Assembly (NCBI GenBank): GCA_030704615.1
Contig: CM060733.1
Span: 55,740,001-55,804,000, forward strand
Source: Takakia lepidozioides
Taxonomy: Eukaryota > Streptophyta > Takakiopsida > Takakiales > Takakiaceae
Reading direction: 5' to 3'
Length of the DNA stretch: 64,000 nucleotides
Positions 33,130-42,888 of this stretch are shown here, one piece after another; the first letter of the stretch is position 1, and each line of letters starts with the position of its first letter. The notes under the pieces were generated by a model, which was not told the DNA's origin, made no database searches, and worked only from the letters and a program-made list of their open reading frames with translations. Position numbers and translations under genes: made by a program.

Positions 33130-35790
33130 ATGGCAGAAATAACAGACTACACACTCGCATTACTACTTACGCAGTGGCACAAGGACGGACGAACGAGAGT
33201 ACCTTTTCTCTAAATCGATACTTGCAAGCCCCACAGGCTTACAAGCACTTACCCATTTCATTCTGCGCCAACCATACTTTTATGCTTTGTGCCCTGCAGG
33301 CGTTTCTTCAGTTGTTACAACCAAAACCTTTTTGTTTGTCTAGAACGAAGAGAGTGAGAGGAATGGAGGATATATGAGGGTGACGAGCACCACAATCTTA
33401 CAGAAGCAAACGATTGCTACGCCACAGGCGGTGCAGCTATTGAAGGAGCTGTGATTGGAGGGATTGCTACGCAAGGACTGGTCCTTGCATCATCGGTGGT
33501 GCAGCTACTGAAGGAGCTGTGATTGGAGGGATTGCTACGCAAGGACTGGTCCTTGCATCATCGGCAGTTCATGATACAATTTCTTCAGAACTTTGAGCCT
33601 CGGACGGGAGTTACTCAGGTGTGGGGAGTAGATATAGAAATTACTCCCCAGTACCTGCAGCAATTGTTTGATTTGCCATCAGGACATGTGGATTTGGATG
33701 AGCACAGGGCAAGATTGCAGATAGGGAATTTGTTCCAAGAAGGGAGTTTCTTTAAAACTCAAGGTTTTTCTTGTACCAAAGCCAAGTACCCAGGGCTTAG
33801 GGAAGTTGGCCAAATCTTGAACGTTTTGTTTGCCATGAAACAGAACCAACAGTATTTGAGCAGGTCCTTCACAGAGGAGATCCTGAAAGCTTTGAGGGGA
33901 GAGGATGTTGCTTGGGCGGAGTTAATGTACAACGGATTGGTGGACAATATGAAAAGGTTACAGGGCACTGCTGCTAAGTCTCCGATCATTGTGTCCGGAC
34001 CAGTCATTGCCCAAATAATTCTTGATTCTTGCATACTTGATACTTGGGAACGTAAGGAGATGAGAGTGTTTGAGGCAGAAACCACTGCAATTGAAGAGCA
34101 AGACTCTTCACACAGTGAGGGTGGACTGGCAGCGCAACACCAGTCTAAGAGACAGAGGTGGGGTATGACTGTAGTGGCGGATCCACTGGCTTCACGGAAA
34201 CCGCACGATAATGTTTCCCAAGCTCTTGTGCAGGATGGGGCACAGCAGCACATAAAGCTGCTATTATTGGAAGCAGGGCCTTTAGAGAGGGAAGAGGAAG
34301 TCACTTCGATACCACAGCCACCACAACCAATTGACTCTGTTGTTCTAGAGGTTCCACAGTTAGTATATGCTGTGGCATCACCCCCAATTGCTCTGGAAGG
34401 AGAAAGGTTGGACACTACAGAGCAGGTCGTGGCCGAAATTGAGAAGGATGACCTTCTCTATGAAAATTCTGGCTTGGTAAGGGAAATAGTGATTCCAGAG
34501 GTGCAGCGGTTGTCCAGGGGAAACCCTGCTGTTGTTGTAATACCCACACCTCTGACGGAGGTACCACAGGTAGAATGTCAAGACACTGCAGCACCTGTAG
34601 CGGATGAGGTGGTTCAGGAAGAAAATCTGGTGGGGCAATGGCCTGAATGGTTCGTGAGTCATCACACTGTTGAGGATCAGGGGAGAAATAGCAGCAAGCT
34701 CACCATGATGACCCTCAGCAGGCCATGCTTATGAGTTCCATAAGCAGGACACTTAATTTGTTGGGCACTTATGTGAAATCCCATGTTCCATCTACCCAAT
34801 TGGCAGCTTTGAGGGAGGAACTCAGGAAGGAGTTTGAGGCTCGACTTGCCCCTGAGTGTGCAAACAAGGTCGATGATGAGGTCAATCTCAAGTTACAGCA
34901 AGAGTTAGAGGATACAAAAGCTGCTTTGCAGTTGGCCAAGGAATATTTAATTGAAGCAGGCCTCGCGCAGGACCAGTTGCACGAAGCACATAAACAACAG
35001 TTATACCAAATGCAAGTGAAGCATGAGGGCAAGTTGCAAGAAGTGAATGCACTACATACAGAGTTGCAGGCAGTACATGAGAGGATGACCATACAATGTG
35101 CTACACTCACCACTACTCTTGAGCAAACTGCATTAGAAGTTAACAGACAAGGGGAGAGATGTATGAAGGCAGAGGCAAAGACACTCGAGCAGGCGAAACT
35201 CATTGTTGATATGAAGAATACAATCTGTCGCAATGAGAATACTTTCAAGCAATACAGACAAATTGAAGCTGACCAAGAGAGGTACATCCTGGAGTTGCAA
35301 CAAACGGTCATGGTAAATAGAAATGAACTCTCTGTGGCTAACAAGGCTTGGAAGGAAGCCAATAATATGGCTGCTGCCTATGCAAGTTTGGTTGAACCTC
35401 ATGCAAAGCGAATGGAGGCTTTAAAGCAGCAGTTAGATGTGTACAGGCTCACAGAGGAGCAGACTAACAGGGGTGTCACACGCAACTTGGTGGATAACCA
35501 CCTTATGCGGGTCTGGTTAGCACAAGGGCCGGTGGAAGGCAAAGCACCACGGAAGCTCACCCAGGGCGAGATGAATGAGCTCAGACTGCAGGTGCAGAAC
35601 ATTGCCACAACTACTATATAGATAATGTCTTTAGTAGGATAGCGGAGCTACAAGAGGATGTAGAAGGCCTGCAGACTCAGGTAGATGACCTGACTTCAAA
35701 TATTGACAAGAGAGTCTTTATACATGAGGAGCAGCTGATGGCTACTTATTTACAAGCCATAACTCTAATCTTTCAATCTTCTTCGCAAGG
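33130..35790 (+). pseudogene. ORF3 of the element-1 relative (best-preserved copy)
   Basis: Starts at ATG 33130 ('MAEITDYTLALLLTQWHKDG'). After damage at about 33210-33520 it has a long open stretch 33523-34734 (403 codons), then 34725-35621 (298 codons) after a frame change at about 34730. The N-terminal globular part includes 'HHRQFMIQFLQNFEPRTGVT' and 'LQQLFDLPSGHVDLDEHRAR'. The middle is acidic and variable. The second half is a long coiled coil rich in Gln, Glu and Leu. A ~70-bp exact-looking tandem duplication at 33428-33566 (GTGCAGCTATTGAAGGAGCT and following) adds to the disruption. Function unknown. Confidence 0.65.
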
Positions 35791-35879
35791 AAAGGTCAGA
35801 CGGAGGGCACGATCTTGGAGCACAGAGATGACGATTACACAGAAGAGGAGATGATGACTTGATGGAGGTTTATTTCATG

Positions 35880-36258
35880 TAGAGTTGTAGTGATACTGTA
35901 GGACGGATTAGAGTCACCTTGACATTGGCCTAGTACCTGATAAATCGTAATCTGATACTTATTCGATACAAGCACATTGTGTAGAGAGACATGAGTGAAG
36001 CTGTGAAATGAATGCATGATTAATTGGAATTAAGTAGAAGTAGATACTGAAGCAATCTGATGCTTCAATATCAGATAAGGTGAATTGATAACATGAAGGA
36101 AAGAAGGAATACAAATGGGAAGCACAACCATGATTCACTAGCTGTAGGTCATGACTGATTGTACTGAGCGGGCTGAGTGCTTAGAGATATCCAACTCTTC
36201 TATCTTGGAGTTTCCACCTCGGATAGCGAAGGGATGGGTGAGTAAAAGCCGTTCGACA
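35880..36258 (+). repeat. Truncated LTR (element-1 family)
   Basis: Reverse complement of the first ~330 bp of 2247-3080: it holds the matches to CTCAGCCCGCTC, CTAGCTGTAGGTCATGACTG and GATGGGTGAGTAAAAGCC. It ends at GTTCGACA. Only the LTR end is present. Confidence 0.75.
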
Positions 36259-38190
36259 ACATCTGGTACAATTCCAGCTCTGACGATGTCGCCATGCACT
36301 TCTTCGCCTTTTTCCAGGGCTGCCAGGCTTGCACACGCACTGCAAACGCACACAAACGTGATGTGGTCGGGCTTCACCCCGTCGCACATCATTTGCTCAT
36401 AGGTCTCCAAAGCCTCCATCCCATGTCCTGCTATGCATACCCTACAGGCATCGCAAGTCCACGACACCACATCTCGTTCAGCCATAGTGTCAAACACTCC
36501 CTTTGCATCCTCGATGCACCCACATTTTGCAAACATGTCCACCAGGGTCTTGTTCAGAATGAACATCTGGTACAATTCCAGCTCTGAAGATGTCGCCATG
36601 CACCTCTTTCCCTTTTTCCGGAGCTGCTAGGGCAGTATTCAGATTGACATTTGGTACAATTCTAGCTTTGATGATATCCCCATGCACCTCTTTGCCCTTC
36701 TGACTACCAGGCTTGCACAAGCATTGCAAATGCACACAAAAAATGTGGCTTCCCCCCTCATTTGCTCATAGGTCTCCAAAGCCTCCCACGTCCCTGCTAT
36801 GCATACCCTGCAAGCATCGCACTCCACGACACCACATCTCGTTCAGCCATAGTGTCGAACACTCCCTTTGCATCCTAGATGCACCCACATTTTGCAAACA
36901 TGTCCACCAGGGTATTGTTCATAATGACATCTGGTACAATTCCAGCTCTGAAGATGTCGCCATGGACCTCTTTCCCCTTTTCCAGAGCTGCCAGCACAGT
37001 GTCCAGATTGACATTTGGTACAATTCCAGCTTTGACGATATCCCCATGCACCTCTTTGCCCTTCTCTAGGGCTGCCAGGCTTGCACGACAACACATCTTG
37101 TTCAGCCATAGTGTTGAACACTCCCTTTGCATCCTAGATGCACCCACATTTTGCAAACATGTCCACCAGGGTATTGTTCAGAATGACATCTGGTACAATT
37201 CCAGCTCTGAAGATGTCGCCATGCACCTCTTTCCCCTTTTCTAGAGCTGCCAGGGCAGTGTTTAGAATGACGTTTGGTACAATTCCAGCTTTGATGATAT
37301 CCCCTCTTTGCCCTTCTCTAGGGCTGCCAGGCTTGCACAAGCATTGCAAATGCACACAAACATGATGTGCTTCCCCCATCATTTGCTCATAGGTCTCCAA
37401 AGCCTCCCTCCCACGTCCCTGCTGTGCATACCCTGCAAGCATCGCACTCCACGACACCACATTTCGTTCAGCCATAGTGTCGAACTCTCCCTTTGCATCC
37501 TAGATGCACCCACATTTTGCAAACATGTCCACCAGGGTATTGTTCAGAATGACATCTGGTACAATTCCAGCTCTGAAGATGTCGCCATGGACCTCTTTCC
37601 CCTTTTCCAGAGCTGCCAGGGCAGTGTTTAGAATGACATTTAGTACTTTCCAGCTTTGACGATATCTCCATACACCTCTTTGCCCTTCTCTAGGGCTTCC
37701 AGGCTTGCACAACAGCACATCTTGTTCAGCCATAGTGTTGAACACTCCCTTTGCATCCTAGATGCACCCACATTTTGCAAACATGTCCACCAGGGTATTG
37801 CTCAAAATGAAATTTGGTACAATTCCAGCTCTGAAGATGTCGCCATGGACCTCTTTCCCCTTTTCCAGAGCTGTCAACCTCAATGCAGCTGTGCCATGCC
37901 TCCTTTCTGACACCTTTGTCCTTCATCATTGCTCTCGCCTCTGTGGGATCACCCCACCTGCCAGCTGCAGCCCCACACTTGGCATACATATCAATGAGAG
38001 TATTCTCCAGATTCAAATATGACTCTGTTCCAACATCAGTTGTAGCATGGACCTCTTTGCCATTTTCCAGGGCTGCCAGGCTCGCATGCATTGAGAACGC
38101 AAATGAACATGACTTTGAACATCGGCAATACCCCTTGCTCAATCATTTGCTCATAGGTCGCAAGCGCATTTGGCTTTAAGCCTTTTTGTT
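36259..38190 (-). pseudogene. PPR (pentatricopeptide repeat) gene remnant, tandemly amplified
   Basis: PPR proteins bind organellar RNA. On the - strand many fragments match P/L/S-type PPR motifs: 'NKTLVDMFAKCGCIEDAKGV', 'FDTMAERDVVSW', 'GMEALETYEQMMCDGVKPDH', 'ITFVCVCSACASLAALEKG' and 'EVHGDIVRAGIVPD'. These blocks recur in tandem from 36260 to about 37870, in changing frames and with stops, so no full protein is possible. Near 37950-37870 an E-motif-like segment ('EARAMMKDKGVRKEAWHSC', 'IEV') sits upstream of the repeats rather than at the C-terminus, showing rearrangement. The left edge abuts the LTR fragment at 36258. Confidence 0.85.
36844..37870 (-). repeat. ~625-bp higher-order tandem repeat within the PPR remnant
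   Basis: The anchor TTCAGCCATAGTGT occurs at 36478, 36843, 37101, 37468 and 37726 (start positions within 1-2 bp). The spacings alternate about 365, 258, 367, 258. The repeating unit is therefore a pair of PPR blocks of ~625 bp, present about twice plus a partial unit on the left. Confidence 0.75.
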
Positions 38191-38238
38191 GCAAGATGGA
38201 CAAACTTCTTCACATCGTACATTGAGAAAAAGCCACAC

Positions 38239-38331
38239 CTTGCGATTGCGGTTGTCCATCGTGAAGGTGGTCAGCCACTTCCCATAGTAGTCGATGGCTA
38301 CATCGTGCACCACATCTTCATGCCCCGATTC
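38239..38331 (-). pseudogene. SEC13-like WD40 fragment
   Basis: 31 codons, 'ESGHEDVVHDVAIDYYGKWL' followed by 'TTFTMDNRNRK', closely resembling the N-terminus of the COPII coat/nuclear pore protein SEC13, where a GHED.VHD..MDYYGKR.AT.SSD.T.K pattern is conserved. It begins in a short ORF with no other SEC13 sequence and runs directly into PPR-like sequence ('ALATYEQMIEQGVLP', about 38175-38130). It is a captured or left-over exon scrap, not a gene. Confidence 0.6.
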
Positions 38332-38579
38332 TAGGGTTTGAGTCCCTGTCCGCCCCCTATCCCACCAGCTCCGCTCGTCATCTCTCATGATCAGACTCGA
38401 TACTAAAACAAAACAAACATAGCTCCGCCTTGATCGACGTCTCTCATGATCAGACTTGACAGTATAAGAAAGCAAACACAGCTCCGTTCTGTTTGTCGTC
38501 TCTCACGATCAAACTCGACACAAAGAAAACAAACAGATGGCAGGGGAGACAAAAAAACGCTAAGTCCCCTCTACTCATG

Positions 38580-38720
38580 ACTGGATGGATGAATGTAGCG
38601 ATAGATGGATGGATTTTGGGTTTTCCATAAATTCGAGCACATTCATCCTAATTTATCCTAGTTCATTCATCCTAATTCATCCTAATCATTCATTCATCCA
38701 TTCATTCCTTCATTCACAGG
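38580..38720. repeat. Simple repeats (GATGGATG)n and (TTCATCCTAA)n
   Basis: 38580-38612 is GATGGATG-rich. 38640-38716 is made of imperfect ATTCATCC/TAATTCATCCTA units. Between the SEC13-like scrap and this repeat (38476-38580) I see nothing coding. Confidence 0.7.
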
Positions 38721-38849
38721 GTGTGGCTTAGTGCCCGCGAGCAATGATATGTTGACACGTCGTCATTTGCAATCACATCCTGCATCCGTTTCATCCATTT
38801 ATGTTTGCATCGTCCACGTAGACAATCCTTGGGCAACCGGCAATCGCCA

Positions 38850-39040
38850 CGTGCAGTTGTGAATACTGGCAGTCATACATTCCCATGCCCACGTCATCAT
38901 GTTGCAGTTTTGGCCATGACTCCTAGTCGTATCTACCATCTTCCTCTATCTGGTCAAACATGTTTGACCGCAGATCCTGACGTGGCGGAGGTACAAGGTG
39001 GCATATACGACTTCTGCTGGTCACAAATGGCAACCAGGAC
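38850..39040 (+). pseudogene. Possible WD40 fragment (TCAB1/WDR79-like), weak
   Basis: The + strand frame reads 'SRIYHLPLSG' followed by 'VAEVQGGIYDFCWSQMATRT'. The second block resembles the 'E.E.IYD(F/Y)CW.P.M....P' stretch of telomerase Cajal body protein TCAB1. There is no further support on either side, and the following codons do not continue the family pattern. It may be an exon scrap or chance. Confidence 0.25.
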
Positions 39041-39166
39041 TGCCCCCTTGCAATTTGTAGACATATATGCTACGACTGGGCAAATGTGGCAGACATTAAA
39101 GCCGGAATCTGTTGTAGTGTAGGCTACCACCATGCTGCCCACTATGGCAGTTACTAGTCCACAAAA

Positions 39167-39668
39167 TAGATAAAGAAGAAGAATACAAGCACAAGCTCAT
39201 GCGAGCTCACAAAGCTGAAGCATAAACTCATGCATATATAACCTCACCACTCAAATACAAGTCAAGCCAAGTGCACCCCACGCCATGGGGAATCCACACT
39301 ACGGCGCCATAGCTAGACGCGGTGAGGCTCAACTTGAGAAAGATGAGCCTCCCGCGTTTGCCGTGAAGATAACCACTCCAGGGCCTAAATCTGCCTTGAC
39401 CCTTGGATTGACACTTGGATCCCAAATGTCAATATGTAAAAGTTAGTTATTTCCTAGCTAGTTTCACACTAGTGGTAAAATAACTTGACAGCTGTCGTGC
39501 GCATACATATCGCTACACAACTACATCGCTGTCCAAAACCACACAACACATGTGCACACCACACACTAGTATACCACTAGTCCACCACTAGTCCAACCCC
39601 TATGCTGCCAGTAGTCAGTCACTAGGCTACCACCATGCTGCCCACTATGGCAGTCACTAGTCCACACA
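39167..39668 (-). repeat. Element 3 3' LTR (502 bp as delimited by the polypurine tract)
   Basis: On the - strand it starts TGTGTGGACTAG right after the polypurine tract. Positions 39490-39168 match the right-hand repeat 58993-58668. The first ~178 bp (39668-39491) have no counterpart at the right end, so the right copy appears truncated. A ~45-bp piece of the LTR start (39668-39623) is repeated just outside at 39163-39122. Confidence 0.65.
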
Positions 39669-39687
39669 ATCGCCCCCCTAGCTGGTT
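39669..39687 (-). other. Element 3 polypurine tract
   Basis: On the - strand CAGCTAGGGGGGCGAT lies immediately before TGTGTGGACTAG. It is G-rich and correctly placed downstream of the coding region. Confidence 0.6.
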
Positions 39688-39928
39688 CTTAGGTCTCTCT
39701 AAGTCCAGGTAGCCACAAGATGTGATAGTGACCATAGCCTCACTAAGTCCTCCACCACTATCCCTACTACACTCAAACTCGATAGATCAAGAGGCCGGGT
39801 GCAAGAGTTGCCCCAACGTTAGTCGTTGTCTTACAACCTGTGAACTTGAGCCTGGGATCTTGTGTATTGACTCCTATGAGCTTGGCCTCCCATGTCTTGT
39901 TAGCTACCTCTAGTCATGTCCACTGCCA

Positions 39929-40216
39929 CTATCCCAAGCAGTGTGGACACAACCAATCTCCATCAAGAACCTTCTCAATAGGTGGTGTCAAGCATCCCAT
40001 GTGCCAACCTCTTGGGCATCGATCACACACCAGCATGGTGGCTGCCCCTTTGGCAGACCCACAAAACATGCACCTCAAACCTGCAGGTACCACTGCCAAG
40101 TTTGGGTCAACACTGCCATCGACATTGGGAAGGTGACATGGCGCACAATTACGCACATGGTCTTTCCAAGTCATGCCATCCCGACCCTCCAAGATCAGGA
40201 CTCCTGAGGGCAACAC
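39929..40216 (-). pseudogene. PHD finger at the C-terminus of the element 3 integrase
   Basis: The segment carries a full Cys4-His-Cys3 pattern: C-x2-C-x11-C-x2-C-x4-H-x2-C-x14-C-x2-C, seen in 'LRCMFCG', 'MLVCDRCPRGWHMGCLTPPI' and 'GDWLCPHC', with the conserved Trp two residues before the seventh ligand. PHD fingers read histone H3 tails. The frame is the same as that of the integrase upstream, separated by one TGA (40220-40222), so integrase and PHD finger were one protein in the active ancestor. Between them lies 'VLPSGVLILEGRDGMTWKDH', like the integrase C-terminal module, and a CxxC ('NCAPCHLPNVDG'). No chromodomain is present, so the PHD finger occupies the place a chromodomain has in chromoviruses. 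A targeting role is inferred. Confidence 0.85.
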
Positions 40217-40219
40217 CTC

Positions 40220-41105
40220 TCAATCCCTCAGAATAACACGCCCTGCAGTGACATCCAGGGTAGGAGTAGTCTGCTGCAAATAAACATAGTCACCAGGGCT
40301 AAGCCACTGAACCCCAGGACGATATCCTCCATCACGTACAGTAGCATACCTCAACGTATCACGGTGCTGTGCAATGGCAAGGTTCTCAAAAGCCATGGGC
40401 ATGACTTTCTTGAATAACTCTGCACGCTGACCATATGCACGTACCCACATGTCCGGATCGTCAAGGTTAAGGACTTGAGCAGTGTCCCTACAAATGGCTG
40501 CAGGCAAATCCGGCTCTCGGCCAAAAAGAAGGAAATGTGGTGAGAAGGAGGCAAGTGATGCTTGCTTGCTAAACCTGTAGCCCATGGCTAACCAAGGTAC
40601 TTGAAGATCCCAATCTCCTAGGTGTCCCTTCTGCAAGCCATACTTGCGCAAACCCCTCTTCACCGTCTGAACAACTCTCTCTGCCAAGCCATCGGCCTCG
40701 GGATGATCCCGAAAAGTGGTGCGGTGGTTTATCAAAGCTTTATCATACAAAGCCTGAAACTCCCCCAAGAACTCTCTCCCTTGGTCCTTGAGTACCTTAG
40801 CTGGAGCACCGAATTGGCTAAGCACACAATCCAAGAATGCATATGTAGCCCCCTCACTAGCCTTGTCAGGCAATGGAACCAACTCAATCCACTTGGAGAA
40901 GTGCTCCACCATCACCAACACATATCTGTGGTGGTGCATAGTCAGTGGCAACGGTCTTGCGAAGTCAAGACTCCACCTGTAGCCCAATCCCATGATTGGT
41001 AAATGATGCAACTGTGGTGTAGGGGCGTTGAATGAAGCACGCACCCTGTCACACACCATGCACCTAGCCACGAACTGTTGTACCTCAGTATGCATACCAC
41101 GCCAC
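40220..41105 (-). pseudogene. Element 3 integrase, catalytic core and C-terminus
   Basis: Second half of the zinc finger ('VQQFVARCMVCDRVRASF'), catalytic triad blocks 'YRWSLDFARPLP', 'KVLKDQGREFLGEF' and 'DHPEADGLAERVVQTVKRGL', then 'SPGDYVYLQQ' and 'LDVTAGRVILRD' in the C-terminal module. It is open for 291 codons and ends at a TGA, beyond which the same frame reads into the PHD finger. The first half of the zinc finger lies at 42889-42960, across an insertion. Confidence 0.88.
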
Positions 41106-42888
41106 CAAGTGATCCCCCAGAAGTCCCCGCTCTTCGCTTTATCTACCTACAAGCTGTTCTAACCGCCTTGCTAACTAACCGTCACCCCTGAAGTAACATA
41201 TTCCCTCTACAGATGTCGTTCCCAGTCCATGTTAACCGTTCCCCCTGTACTGTGACAACTGTGCAAAACTGCGTTGGGCTGTGTGAAGCTGTGATGGGCT
41301 GTGATTGGCTGTGACTGGCTGTGACGGACTGTGACAACTGTGACGGGCAGTGACGGCTGTGCCGGGCTGTGACTGGCTATGTCAGCTGTGTCGGGCTATA
41401 TCGGGCTGTGTTGGTTGTGGCGGACTGTGATGGACTGTGACGACTGTAATGGGCTGTGACTGGCTGTGTCGGCTGTGTCGGGCTTTATCGGGCTGTGTTG
41501 GTTGTGGCGGCTGTGACTGGTTGTGTCTGGCTGTGACGGGCTGTGTCGGGCTGTGTAACCCCCCCCTAAAGCCTGCTGCTGTCACCCCTAAGGCTCCTGT
41601 TGGTCTCAGTCTGTGTAAAAATTAAGGGTACCCCACAGAACCTGTAAAAACGTTAAAGTCCCAAGCAGCCCTCTAACATTTACCCCTCCCCCTCTCAAAA
41701 AGCCGTGTCCTCACGGTTTACTGTTTAGGATTAACAAACCTTTGTGATCGAACCCCCTTCTGATGGTGCGAGTCTCGTGAAGGACTCCGTGTGCAAGCCC
41801 GAGGCCTGTCACTGGTTGACGGAGATGATTGAGCTGGAAATGTCTATCCCTCCTTTGGCTGATAACGAGGTAACCTCTCAGGCATAGGAGACCCCCGTCG
41901 TTTCTTCTCTCCCATCTGAATTGCATAGTCCTTTGCCATGTCAAAAGAGTCCGCTGAAGAAACAGTAGTATCAGAATCCTCGTCGCCCCTCAGGTGTTTT
42001 AACGGCCGAACTTTAAGTGGAATCCTCTGTGGCATACAATGTTGTCCAACCATATCTGGAAGTTTAAATTGCACAACTTGTTGCAAGCGCTTGCACGCAA
42101 AATTAGTGAACGTCCTGAACTCCTTATCTGTACAGGTAAGAGGTGTGCCAATGACTTGGGAACAGTGCAAGTATTTCCATGCCTCATGTCCCTTAAAGAA
42201 AATATCGTCAGGCCCGAATTTTTGTGTTGTCAAATTGTTCCAAGCCGAATGAAACCATGAACGAAGTTGGGAATCCTTCTGCATCATAAGTTTTGCATCA
42301 TATAGGTATATATGAGGTGGCACTGAAGGTAAGACCCAATGATCCCCACTGGAATAACTCAGAAATCGCGATTGCATCTTCTGCTGCTCAATGTGATAAC
42401 GTGCCAGAAAACAAGCAGCATAGTATAATCCACAGCCCATGACAATACTTGCTACCTCCTTGGTCTTGGTATAAATGTACCCATGTACAACTTGGAAGGC
42501 AATTAATTCCTTCAACATGGTACTTGCTTCAGACCAGTACCTCGCAAAGTGATGATCCTCAATGGGTCGATTGTTCGGAAGAACCTTAGTCCTAGTTGCC
42601 ACTGGCAGCCAAATGCGCATGATCTGGTAGTAATGTGCCAACGAGTGCGGAGGACTAAATTCTTTCCAAGCCAAATCCAACACAATAGGAATTAAGTTGA
42701 AGGGCATAATCATAGCCCGACTGTACTCTCGTGCAGCAGGAGTTTTAGGTGGGTTAAAAGCATCATCCCCCCATACCTCAGGCTGTGGTGTGGCTGTAGT
42801 AACAACAGGGTCAGCTACCTGCACAGTCACTTGTTGTGGTATTGGTAGCACTGGCCCTTCTACCACTGGCATCTCCTACACCCCAGTA
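41106..42888 (-). mobile_element. Fragment of an element-1 relative inserted in the element 3 integrase
   Basis: On the - strand: ORF3 C-terminal part (42872-41844), a polypurine-like tract (about 41683-41705), then LTR sequence from TGTTAGAGGG (about 41682) to 41106, including the minisatellite 41250-41560. Both ends are truncated and no target duplication is visible, so this looks like a recombination-mediated insertion or a doubly deleted element. Confidence 0.7.
41844..42872 (-). CDS. ORF3 C-terminal domain, intact 342-codon frame
   Basis: The cleanest copy of the ORF3 C-terminal region. Blocks are 'NPPKTPAAREYSRAMIMPFN', 'LIPIVLDLAWKEFSPP', 'EVASIVMGCGLYYAACFLAR', 'HWVLPSVPPHIYLYDAKLMM', 'FGPDDIFFKGHEAWKYLHCS' and 'ACKRLQQVVQFKLPDMVGQH', ending in a Ser/Asp-rich tail. 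It is mostly globular with aromatic residues; one stretch ('ASIVMGCGLYYAACFL') is hydrophobic but too short and mixed to call a membrane segment. Family unknown. It corresponds to 4840-3800 in element 1. It is a fragment without the N-terminal two thirds. Confidence 0.55.
   Translation of the reverse strand: MPVVEGPVLPIPQQVTVQVADPVVTTATPQPEVWGDDAFNPPKTPAAREYSRAMIMPFNLIPIVLDLAWKEFSPPHSLAHYYQIMRIWLPVATRTKVLPNNRPIEDHHFARYWSEASTMLKELIAFQVVHGYIYTKTKEVASIVMGCGLYYAACFLARYHIEQQKMQSRFLSYSSGDHWVLPSVPPHIYLYDAKLMMQKDSQLRSWFHSAWNNLTTQKFGPDDIFFKGHEAWKYLHCSQVIGTPLTCTDKEFRTFTNFACKRLQQVVQFKLPDMVGQHCMPQRIPLKVRPLKHLRGDEDSDTTVSSADSFDMAKDYAIQMGEKKRRGSPMPERLPRYQPKEG

Larger units (their letters stand above)
32746..36258 (+). 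mobile_element. Fragment of an element-1 relative (+ strand): ORF3 region plus LTR end
   Basis: Colinear, in the opposite orientation, with the 3' third of element 1: 32760-33130 matches 7990-7572, 33130-35780 matches ORF3, and 35880-36258 matches the terminal part of the LTR, ending GTTCGACA against CGCGCGACA in element 1. The ORF3 C-terminus, polypurine tract and LTR start are deleted near 35790-35880. The pol genes are absent. No target duplication was seen. The right edge abuts the PPR pseudogene directly. Confidence 0.75.

Noticed and set aside
33759-34415. 218-codon - strand ORF
   Set aside because: Antisense to the long ORF3 frame at 33523-34734, which has homologous protein in other copies. 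Shadow ORF.
34769-35362. 197-codon - strand ORF rich in Cys and Ser
   Set aside because: Antisense of the ORF3 coiled coil; the Cys/Ser content mirrors Gln/Glu/Ala codons on the + strand.
38176-38475. Functional SEC13 gene
   Set aside because: Only about 31 codons match. No other WD40 blades are present and the frame runs into PPR sequence.
39929-40216. PHD finger as part of a host gene
   Set aside because: It is in the same frame as the integrase, directly downstream, with the element's polypurine tract and LTR beyond it. A host-gene exon would not fit there.
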